Of a DNA stretch of 18,285 nt, positions 1-5,315 are shown piece after piece. This DNA comes from an uncultured Oscillibacter sp. Lineage in GTDB: Bacteria > Bacillota > Clostridia > Oscillospirales > Oscillospiraceae. The first letter of the stretch is position 1; each line of letters begins with the position of its first letter. The notes under the pieces were generated by a model that did no database searches, was not told the origin of the DNA, and worked only from the letters and a program-made list of their open reading frames with translations. The stretch is taken from assembly GCA_947245315.1 (NCBI GenBank), contig CAMXNV010000018.1, forward strand, positions 1-18,285, written 5' to 3'. The position numbers and the translations under genes were made by a program.

Positions 1-4
1 TTTC

Positions 5-92
5 TGGTGCGCGAGGCGGGACTTGAACCCGCACGTCCGTAAAGGACACTAGAACCTGAATCTAGCGAGTCTGCCAATTCCACCACTCGCGC
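5..92 (-). tRNA. tRNA-Leu (CAG anticodon)
   Basis: The reverse strand folds as a type II tRNA. The acceptor stem GCGCGAG (86-92) pairs with CTCGCGC (9-15), the anticodon loop TTCAGGT gives anticodon CAG, a long variable arm is present, and the T-loop contains GGTTCAAGTCC. An encoded ACCA end occupies positions 5-8. The long variable arm and the anticodon both indicate leucine. It lies about 30 bp downstream of a second tRNA-Leu on the same strand, and both are probably one transcript. Confidence 0.96.
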
Positions 93-122
93 GTGGCGTC
101 ACGGTCTTCCGGGGGGAACCTG

Positions 123-208
123 TGGTGCGGCTGACGGGACTTGAACCCACACGTCGAATCGACACCAGCACCTCAAGCTGGCCTGTCTACCAGTTCCAGC
201 ACAGCCGC
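123..208 (-). tRNA. tRNA-Leu (GAG anticodon)
   Basis: The acceptor stem GCGGCTG (202-208) pairs with CAGCCGC (127-133). The anticodon stem CCAGC/GCTGG encloses the loop TTGAGGT, giving anticodon GAG. A long variable arm and an encoded CCA end are present. This is the promoter-proximal member of a two-gene tRNA-Leu transcript. CAG (for CUG codons) and GAG (for CUU/CUC codons) fit the GC-rich codon use of neighbouring genes. Confidence 0.96.
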
Positions 209-241
209 GTAAAAAGGCCCCTCTGAAAAGACTGCTTGCTT

Positions 242-270
242 ATTATAGCCAGAACTCCCTCGCTTGTCAA
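242..270 (-). promoter_or_regulatory. Sigma-70 promoter of the tRNA-Leu pair
   Basis: On the reverse strand a perfect TTGACA (265-270) is followed by a 17-bp spacer and a perfect TATAAT (242-247). Transcription would begin near 235, about 27 bp before the first tRNA. A fully consensus promoter is typical of stable RNA genes. Confidence 0.85.
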
Positions 271-307
271 CACCCATTTTTGCTTTTTCCCGAAATTTTT
301 CCTCCGG

Positions 308-347
308 AAGCCCAGGGGGCTCCGCAGCGGCGGAGCCCCCTGGGCTT
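308..347. terminator. 17-bp perfect hairpin between sir2 and the tRNA genes
   Basis: Arms 308-324 and 331-347 are perfectly complementary over 17 bp around a 6-nt loop. No clear T-run follows on either strand, so the hairpin is unusual as an intrinsic terminator. It could stop readthrough from sir2 toward the tRNA promoter, or be part of the repeat element that starts at 349. Confidence 0.5.
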
Positions 348-348
348 T

Positions 349-567
349 AGAAGCTGTACCAATAGGCGTCGGCACGCATCTTGACGGAAAATTTTCCGTC
401 TGGACGGCGTCAGAAAAGCTTGAAATCCGCCAGCCTCGGCCCAAAGGAACGGGCCTCGGCAGACCCAATGGTTATGATATTGGGCCAGGATTCCTGCGCT
501 TTCCTTCCTAGCCAGACAAAAAATTTTCTCGCCAAGCTACGCACCGCCCCCTATTGGTACAGCTTCT
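349..567. repeat. 219-bp MITE-like inverted-repeat element
   Basis: Positions 349-366 are an exact 18-bp inverted copy of 550-567 (core AGAAGCTGTACCAATAGG). Weaker similarity continues inward for roughly 55 bp, including a shared AAAATTTT tract followed by a TCTGG motif. Inside is a perfect 18-bp palindrome at 383-400, plus smaller hairpins. No convincing ORF or transposase is present, and I see no clear target-site duplication. The right end lies 6 bp from the sir2 stop codon. Together with the hairpin at 308-347 it fills the gene-free stretch 209-573. It could be a non-autonomous mobile element or a structured RNA 3' end of sir2. Confidence 0.6.
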
Positions 568-573
568 TGGACT

Positions 574-1290
574 TTATAGCTGCCCCAGGACTTCGCCGAT
601 GGGATCCGTGATAACCAGGCCCGCGGACAGGTCCCGGGCCACGGCGGACTTGTTAATCAGCGCCAGCCGGTTCCCCTGGTAGTAGTTGATGAGCCCGGCG
701 GCGGGGTAGACATTCAGGGAGGTGCCCCCGTTGATGAGGAGGTCGGCCGCGGCGATGGCACGGATGGCGTCGGACTGGACGGGGTGGTGCAGGCGCTCCT
801 CGTTGAGCACCACGTCCGGTTTGACGATGCCGCCGCACGCGCAGCGGGGGACCCCCGTGGTGTTCAGGATAAAGTCCAGGCCGTGGAACTTCCCGCACTT
901 CTCGCAGTAATTCCGGTGGACGCTGCCGTGGAGCTCGCAGACGTGCTTGCTCCCGGCGGCCTGGTGGAGCCCGTCGATGTTCTGAGTGACCACGGCGGTC
1001 AGCTTCCCCGCCGCCTCCCACTCCGCCAGCTTTCGGTGGGCCGCATTGGGCTGGGCCTCCGGGGCCAGCATCTTCGCCCGGTAGAAGCGGAAGAATTCTT
1101 CGGGGTTGCTTTTGTAGAAGCTATGGCTTAAAATAACCTCGGGCGGGTACTTCCACTCCTGATGGTACAGGCCGCCGGTACTTCGGAAGTCCGGGATGCC
1201 GGACTCCGTGCTCACCCCCGCGCCGCCGAAGAAGACGATCCGGCTGGAGGCGTCCACCCACGCTTTTAAGGTTTCGACTGCTTCCGTCAT
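574..1290 (-). CDS. NAD-dependent protein deacylase, Sir2 family (class U-like)
   Basis: This 238-residue sirtuin removes acyl groups from lysines using NAD+, releasing nicotinamide and O-acetyl-ADP-ribose; it is cytoplasmic. The NAD-binding GAGVSTESGIPDFR lies at residues 23-36, TQNIDGLH at 102-109, the catalytic His in ELHGS at 121, and the zinc cysteines at 129, 132, 150 and 152 (CEKC...CAC). The length is normal for a bacterial CobB/SrtN-type enzyme. I start it at the ATG at 1288-1290, which follows AGGGAGG; the longer reading frame (to 1341) lacks a ribosome site and overlaps the divergent gene. It is transcribed away from the Spx-like gene, only 43 bp away. The protein substrate cannot be read from the sequence. 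Confidence 0.93.
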   Translation of the reverse strand: MTEAVETLKAWVDASSRIVFFGGAGVSTESGIPDFRSTGGLYHQEWKYPPEVILSHSFYKSNPEEFFRFYRAKMLAPEAQPNAAHRKLAEWEAAGKLTAVVTQNIDGLHQAAGSKHVCELHGSVHRNYCEKCGKFHGLDFILNTTGVPRCACGGIVKPDVVLNEERLHHPVQSDAIRAIAAADLLINGGTSLNVYPAAGLINYYQGNRLALINKSAVARDLSAGLVITDPIGEVLGQL

Positions 1291-1333
1291 AAAAATTCCC
1301 TCCCTGCGTTTATAATGTGGTAAGGAGAACGGC

Positions 1334-1669
1334 ATGAACATTCAAATTTTCGGTTCCTCCAAGTGCTTCGACACGAAAAAGGCCCAGCGCTGGTTCAAGG
1401 AGCGTCGGGTGAAGTTCCAGTACGTCGATCTCCCCTCAAAGGGATTATCCCCCCGGGAGTACCAATCCGTCAAGCAAAAAGTTGGCTTCCAGGCCCTGGT
1501 GAACCAAACATGCCGGGCCTATGAGGACCTTTACATGGCCTACATCACGCCCGCCGCCCAGGAGGAAAAGCTCCTGGAGAACCCGGTGCTCTTCCAGACG
1601 CCTATTGTCCGCAACGGGAAAGAGGCCACGGTGGGGTACTGTCCGGAGGTTTGGGAGACTTGGGAGTAA
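1334..1669 (+). CDS. ArsC/Spx-family thioredoxin-fold protein
   Basis: This 111-residue protein has the ArsC/Spx fold. The N-terminus MNIQIFGSSKCFDTKKAQRW places a single redox cysteine at residue 11 in the loop used by arsenate-reductase-like proteins (usual form CxxC or Cx3T). The later FQTPIVRNG segment matches the cis-Pro-containing 'R.P' region of the family. Only one cysteine is present in the active loop (CFDT), so it resembles the single-cysteine ArsC/YffB group more than the CxxC Spx regulator. The start at 1334 follows AAGGAG with good spacing. Whether it is a regulator or a glutathione/bacillithiol-type reductase is not decidable here. It is divergent from the sirtuin, and the two may share a control region. 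Confidence 0.85.
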   Translation: MNIQIFGSSKCFDTKKAQRWFKERRVKFQYVDLPSKGLSPREYQSVKQKVGFQALVNQTCRAYEDLYMAYITPAAQEEKLLENPVLFQTPIVRNGKEATVGYCPEVWETWE

Positions 1670-1676
1670 TGCTGTC

Positions 1677-1775
1677 AGTTAGGAGTTAGGAGGGAGGAGT
1701 TAGGAGTTTTTCCTTTCGGGAGCAGGGGCCGTGGATGAAAAATCACTCCTACCTCCTAACTCCTCACTCCTAACT
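1677..1775. repeat. Heptamer-based inverted repeat (TTAGGAG/TGAGGAG), copy 1
   Basis: The two 31-bp arms (1677-1707 and 1745-1775) consist of imperfect heptamers of the TTAGGAG type and their complement, with 4 mismatches between arms. They enclose a 37-bp centre. A second copy, with a related centre containing GGAT and ending ATCACTCC, lies at 16082-16171. The right arm runs into the annotated start of the next gene. Confidence 0.8.
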
Positions 1776-2636
1776 GAACGAAGTGGTGAAGGGTTGGTGA
1801 TTTTTTTGACCCGAAGGTTGTCCCGGGGTGTTTATCTTCTGATACAGCGCTACTTCCACCACAGTGTGGGAGTCCAGAGCGCCGCTTTGGCGTTCTACCT
1901 GCTGTTTATGATCTTCCCCTTCCTGATTTTTATCAGCGCCCTCCTGGGCCTCCTGGATCTGAACGTCACCGCTATTCTGCTGAGCCTGGGGGAGTTTCTT
2001 CCACGGGATGTGATCGACATCATCCGGGCCTACCTCGTCCACGTGGGCCAGACCTCCAGCCCCAAGCTGCTGGTCTTCGGGCTCTTCTTCTCCATTTGGT
2101 TTCCCATGCGGGCCACCAACGCCCTCATGGTCTCCGTCCGGACGGCCTACCACCTGGGGCCCCCCAAGCGGGCGGTGGTCCACCGGATGAAGACCCTGCT
2201 CTACACGGTGGTGCTCATCTCCGCGATCACTTTGACGCTGGTCCTGATGACCGTGGGCGACCGGCTGCTGGGCTACGCCGTGGGGAACTTCCGCCTCCCC
2301 CTCTTCCTGGCGGAGCTCTGGGCCCGAATGCGCTTCCCCGCGGCGGCGGTGGTGGGCTACTTCGCCCTGTTCTTCCTCTACGCCCTGGCCCAGGACAGCC
2401 GCCAGCCCTGGCGGAATATCTGGCCCGGCACCCTGGCCGCCCTGGCGGCCTGGATGGCCCTGAGCTGGCTGTACTCCATGTACGTGGATAACTTTGCCAA
2501 CTACTCCCTGCTCTACGGGTCCATCGGTACCGTGGTGGTGCTGATGATCTGGCTATATATGTCCGCCAATGTGCTGATTCTGGGGGCGGAGCTCAACGGA
2601 ACCTTGGTGGCGATGCGGAAGGAGCAGGAAGCCTAA
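1731..2636 (+). CDS. YihY/BrkB family inner-membrane protein
   Basis: This polytopic membrane protein of up to 301 residues belongs to the YihY/virulence factor BrkB family (once misnamed RNase BN). About six hydrophobic segments are visible, with family hallmarks SAALAFYLLFMIFPFLIF near residues 50-68 and a C-terminal YGSIGTVVVLMIWLY followed by LILGAELN. The family's molecular role is unsettled. The open frame begins at GTG 1731, but its first 15 codons are the right arm of a hairpin repeat and do not look like protein. GTG 1797 or TTG 1806, behind GAAGGG, gives a 279- or 276-residue protein closer to usual family N-termini, so I regard 1731 as an upper limit. A strong terminator follows directly. 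Confidence 0.85.
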   Translation: MDEKSLLPPNSSLLTERSGEGLVIFLTRRLSRGVYLLIQRYFHHSVGVQSAALAFYLLFMIFPFLIFISALLGLLDLNVTAILLSLGEFLPRDVIDIIRAYLVHVGQTSSPKLLVFGLFFSIWFPMRATNALMVSVRTAYHLGPPKRAVVHRMKTLLYTVVLISAITLTLVLMTVGDRLLGYAVGNFRLPLFLAELWARMRFPAAAVVGYFALFFLYALAQDSRQPWRNIWPGTLAALAAWMALSWLYSMYVDNFANYSLLYGSIGTVVVLMIWLYMSANVLILGAELNGTLVAMRKEQEA

Positions 2637-2663
2637 GGGCGGACCCGAAGGTCCGCCCTTTTT
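2637..2663 (+). terminator. Intrinsic terminator of the yihY-like gene
   Basis: A 9-bp GC-rich stem (2637-2645 with 2650-2658) has a CGAA tetraloop and is followed by TTTTT. It begins right after the stop codon. Confidence 0.92.
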
Positions 2664-2745
2664 CCTGTTCTCCCGACGGGGCCCGTGCAAGAGGGACCCC
2701 CAAAATAAAATGCGGCGCGGGGCGCCCCCGGAGCCTGGAAAGGTC

Positions 2746-2774
2746 TTGCATTGCGGGTCGAACCCTGCTATAAT
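2746..2774 (+). promoter_or_regulatory. Sigma-70 promoter of a candidate non-coding RNA
   Basis: TTGCAT (2746-2751), a 17-bp spacer and a perfect TATAAT (2769-2774). Transcription should begin near 2781. No plausible coding frame starts downstream before the terminator at 2973-3011. Confidence 0.8.
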
Positions 2775-2780
2775 GAAACC

Positions 2781-3011
2781 GGAAAACAGAAATGCGGCAG
2801 TCTACGGGTGCGCCAACACCCGCAGACCTGCACAGGTGCTGTACCACCTACACAACGACCGTTAGGCCGCACCGCATGAAATATTATACGACACTCCGGC
2901 CATCCACGCAAGGGCGGGTTTTGTCGTTATATTCATGTTGCTTGTGAACGCATAAGGGCTTCTTGCTTCTTGCGCTGTGTAGGGTTTGCCCTGCATGGCG
3001 TTTTTGTTTTT
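2781..3011 (+). ncRNA. Candidate structured non-coding RNA, about 230 nt
   Basis: Between the yihY-like terminator and the next gene lies a complete transcription unit with a promoter (2746-2774) and an intrinsic terminator (2973-3011) but no credible ORF. Several stems are visible: ATGCGGC (2792-2798) can pair with the GCCGC...GCAT segment near 2866-2877 to close a multi-branch region. That region holds a CGGGTG/CACCCG hairpin flanked by GTCT/AGAC and an AGGTG/CACCT hairpin. An ACGACA/TGTCGT stem follows near 2889-2928. I cannot assign it to a known family: 6S, SRP and M-box sequence hallmarks are not evident, and I could not test it against raiA or other Rfam models. It may instead be an attenuated leader of the gene at 3163. 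A further GC-rich hairpin without a T-run lies at about 3012-3053. Confidence 0.62.
2973..3011 (+). terminator. Intrinsic terminator ending the candidate ncRNA
   Basis: A 12-bp stem with a few G-U pairs (2973-2984 with 2989-3000) has a TTTG loop and is followed by TTTTTGTTTTT. Confidence 0.85.
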
Positions 3012-3162
3012 CACCCGGCGGCTTGGGGGCCCGGCCCCCTCGCTTGCCGCGGTGAAACACAATATGGATGGGACGGGCGGGGCCTGTCCCGGGAAAGGGG
3101 CGTTGTCCGGGCAGCTTGATGCGCTTGAAATTCGATTATAACCATTGGAAAGGAGCGGTTCG

Positions 3163-3648
3163 ATGACTACTGGAATCATAATCATCCTCTTTCTAGCCTT
3201 TCTCGTCTGGATGTCCACGGCCATTGTCAAGGCCTGGAACAAGGGGGCTTCCCAGCGCCTGTCCGGGGCGGCAGCCCAGGCGGCCCGCCACGGCGGGCAG
3301 TACGTCTTGGAGTGGACCGGCCCCAGGGCCCACGGGGCGGCGGACCCGGAGTTCGGCCCCCTGCTGGTGGAGATTCCCAAGAAGTCCGGCGGACCCGGGG
3401 CCCTGTTTTACGAGCGGGGCCTGGTCCTGGGGGACAAGCGGGTGGCCTATGAAAACCTGAAGGACGCGGCCTTCATCCCCGGGCCGGGGGGCGGCTTTAC
3501 CCCCGCCCAGAAGATGCGGAACGCCTCGGTGCTGTGGCTGTACCGGAAAAAGGGGGCCACCATCGGCATCCGGGACATGAGCTACCGTTTTGACAAGCAG
3601 ACCATGGAGGCCATTCAGACCGGCCTGGGCTTCCGGCCCCAGGCCTGA
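3163..3648 (+). CDS. Membrane-anchored protein of unknown function
   Basis: This 161-residue protein is not one I recognise. Residues 3-22 form one hydrophobic segment (GIIIILFLAFLVWMSTAIVK-like), followed by a basic stretch and a soluble domain of about 120 residues rich in short beta-like runs (YVLEWTG, LLVEIP, ALFYERGLVLGDKRVAYENL, VLWLYRKKGATIGIRDMSYRF). That pattern would suit a PH-like or similar beta-rich fold, which is speculation. The soluble part probably faces the cytoplasm if the N-terminus acts as an uncleaved anchor. The start at 3163 has GGAAAGGAG eight bases upstream; a longer frame to 3145 has none. A TTGATG/TATAAC pair with a 15-bp spacer just upstream is a weak promoter candidate. 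It ends at its own terminator, so it is probably monocistronic. Confidence 0.8.
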   Translation: MTTGIIIILFLAFLVWMSTAIVKAWNKGASQRLSGAAAQAARHGGQYVLEWTGPRAHGAADPEFGPLLVEIPKKSGGPGALFYERGLVLGDKRVAYENLKDAAFIPGPGGGFTPAQKMRNASVLWLYRKKGATIGIRDMSYRFDKQTMEAIQTGLGFRPQA

Positions 3649-3680
3649 GGCGTGTCCCATGCGGGGGCGCTGCCCCGTAA

Positions 3681-3709
3681 GGGCGGACCGGCGTGTCCGC
3701 CCTCTTTTT
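3681..3709 (+). terminator. Intrinsic terminator of the 3163 gene
   Basis: GGGCGGAC (3681-3688) pairs with GTCCGCCC (3695-3702) and TCTTTTT follows. Confidence 0.88.
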
Positions 3710-3720
3710 CTGGAACCTGC

Positions 3721-3750
3721 GGATAATGTTCCCGCTTCCCGGGCATACTA
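3721..3750 (+). promoter_or_regulatory. Sigma-G-like (forespore) promoter of the germination gene
   Basis: CATACTA at 3744-3750 matches the sigma-G -10 consensus exactly. GGATA at 3721-3725, 18 bp upstream, resembles the GHATR -35 element (one position off). The start codon is 23 bp downstream with the ribosome site in between. Such a promoter is expected for a spoVA/gerA-type gene, which is transcribed in the developing spore. The inference rests on pattern match only. Confidence 0.6.
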
Positions 3751-3772
3751 CCTCCATTTCTGGAGGTGGCGC

Positions 3773-5191
3773 ATGGAAACATTATCAGACAATTACATGG
3801 ACAACGTCCGCCTGTTTGACGAGGCCCTGGGCGTGGGGCGCAGCGTGGACATGGTGAGCCGGGACTACCGCATCGGGGGCCGCCGGGCCCGCCTTTGGGT
3901 GGTGGACGGCTACGGCAAGGACGAGACCCTGGAGCGCATGGGCGCCTTCTGGCTCTCCCAGCCCTCGAACGCCCTGGAGGGCTTGACGGAGATGCAGGAC
4001 TTCGCGGACCGCTTCATCACCTTTTCCGAGGTGGACATCGCCTTTGACACCAGCGAGCTCATCACCTCCGTCCTCATGGGCAAGACCCTCCTCCTGGTGG
4101 AGGGCCTCCGGGGCGGGGCCCAGATCGACGCCAAGAACTACCCCAGCCGGGGCGTGGAGGAGCCCCCGGACGGTAAGGTCCTCCGGGGGTCTCACGACGG
4201 CTTCGTGGAGGCGGTGGTGCCCAACATGGCCCTGCTCCGGCGGCGCATCCGGGACAGCCGCCTCACCATGGAGGGGGTCAAGTTGGGGCGGCGCTCCCAC
4301 ACGGACGCGGTCCTCTGCTACCTGGACGACAAGGCGGACCCCCAGCTCCTGGAGGACCTCCGGGCCAAGCTGTCCGCCATTGACGTGAACTCCCTCACCA
4401 TGGCCCAGGAGAGCGTGGCGGAGGCCATCCGGCCCAAGCAGTGGTACAACCCCTTCCCCAAGGTCCGCTACACGGAGCGGCCCGACAGCGCCGCGGCCAG
4501 CATCATGGAGGGCAGCGTGGTGCTGATGGTGGACAACTCCCCCTCGGTGATGATCCTGCCCACCACGTTCTTCGACTTCACCCAGGAGGCCAACGAGTTC
4601 TATTTCCCGCCCCTGGTGGGGACCTATCTGCGGCTTCTGCGGATCATCGTCTTTTTGATCTCCCTGCTGATTACGCCCACCTGGTATCTGATGGTCAAGG
4701 AGTCCGGGCGGCTGCCCCAGTGGCTGGAGTTCCTGTCCTCGCCGGAGCCGGCGTCCCTGGGGCTCCTGTGGCAGCTGCTGGTGGTGGAGTTTTTGATCGA
4801 CGTGCTGAAGCTGGCGTCTCTGAACACGCCGGACTCCCTGTCCAACTCCTTCTCCATGCTGGGGGCGCTGATCCTGGGCGACTTCGCCGTCCAGGCGGGC
4901 TGGCTGGGGCCGGAGGTGCTGGTCTATATGGCCTTCGTGTCGGTGGCCAGCTTCGCCCAGCCCAGCTATGAGATGGGGTACGCCTTCAAGCTGCTGCGGG
5001 TGGCCCTGCTGCTGCTGACGGCGGCCTTTGACGTGTGGGGCTACGGCCTGGGCATCCTGGGGATTCTGATCCTTCTGGCAACGGCCAAGCCCCTGGTGGG
5101 CAAGGGGTACCTGTATCCCCTGATCCCCTTCAACGGGAAAGCCCTCCGGCGGCTGTTCCTGCGGGAGCCCATTCATCTGGACAACACCTGA
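3773..5191 (+). CDS. GerA-family spore germination protein, SpoVAF-like
   Basis: This 472-residue protein belongs to the GerA/SpoVAF A-subunit family of the spore inner membrane. The N-terminal soluble region (about residues 1-290) contains the family's NVRLFDEALGVG...DYRIGGRRARLWVVDGYGKDE start and the PKVRYTERPD...SIMEGSVVLMVDNSPSVMILPTTFFDF block. The C-terminal third holds about five membrane spans, including LLRIIVFLISLLITPTWYLMV and ILGILILLATAKPLV. The opening and the 472-residue length fit SpoVAF (about 490 residues) better than nutrient-receptor GerAA proteins. The start at 3773 is chosen for GGAGGTGG at 3762-3769 and the sigma-G-like promoter ahead; a longer frame to 3590 overlaps the preceding gene and terminator. 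No spoVA partners or GerB/GerC subunits are adjacent, so it stands alone here. Confidence 0.88.
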   Translation: METLSDNYMDNVRLFDEALGVGRSVDMVSRDYRIGGRRARLWVVDGYGKDETLERMGAFWLSQPSNALEGLTEMQDFADRFITFSEVDIAFDTSELITSVLMGKTLLLVEGLRGGAQIDAKNYPSRGVEEPPDGKVLRGSHDGFVEAVVPNMALLRRRIRDSRLTMEGVKLGRRSHTDAVLCYLDDKADPQLLEDLRAKLSAIDVNSLTMAQESVAEAIRPKQWYNPFPKVRYTERPDSAAASIMEGSVVLMVDNSPSVMILPTTFFDFTQEANEFYFPPLVGTYLRLLRIIVFLISLLITPTWYLMVKESGRLPQWLEFLSSPEPASLGLLWQLLVVEFLIDVLKLASLNTPDSLSNSFSMLGALILGDFAVQAGWLGPEVLVYMAFVSVASFAQPSYEMGYAFKLLRVALLLLTAAFDVWGYGLGILGILILLATAKPLVGKGYLYPLIPFNGKALRRLFLREPIHLDNT

Positions 5192-5247
5192 CCCGCCGGG
5201 CGGGGGAAGAGCGGGCGGGGCTTTCCCGGCGGGCGCACAAATAGGTT

Positions 5248-5276
5248 AAGGGCGGGGCCGCAAGGCCCCGCCCTTT
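5248..5276 (+). terminator. Intrinsic terminator of the germination gene
   Basis: AAGGGCGGGGCC (5248-5259) pairs with GGCCCCGCCCTT (5264-5275) around GCAA, followed by TT. It separates this gene from the converging SLH-protein gene and may act on both strands. Confidence 0.85.
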
Positions 5277-5315
5277 TACTGTGCTTAGGAATACGCCGCG
5301 CGCGCCTCAAAGCCC

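Noticed and set aside
236..611. Short open frames across the 349-567 inverted-repeat element
   Set aside because: They cross a tRNA promoter, a hairpin and inverted repeats, have no ribosome site and no recognisable protein pattern.
1311..1316. TATAAT upstream of the ArsC/Spx-like gene as a -10 element
   Set aside because: The implied transcript start would fall within the ribosome binding site at 1321-1326 and no -35 hexamer is at the right spacing.
1677..1775. CRISPR or tandem direct-repeat array from the TTAGGAG units
   Set aside because: Units are 7 bp, contiguous and arranged as an inverted pair without spacers. No cas genes are present.
3785..5176. 463-codon open frame opposite the germination gene
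   Set aside because: Low-complexity translation rich in His, Gln and Gly; the forward frame has clear family motifs and a good ribosome site.
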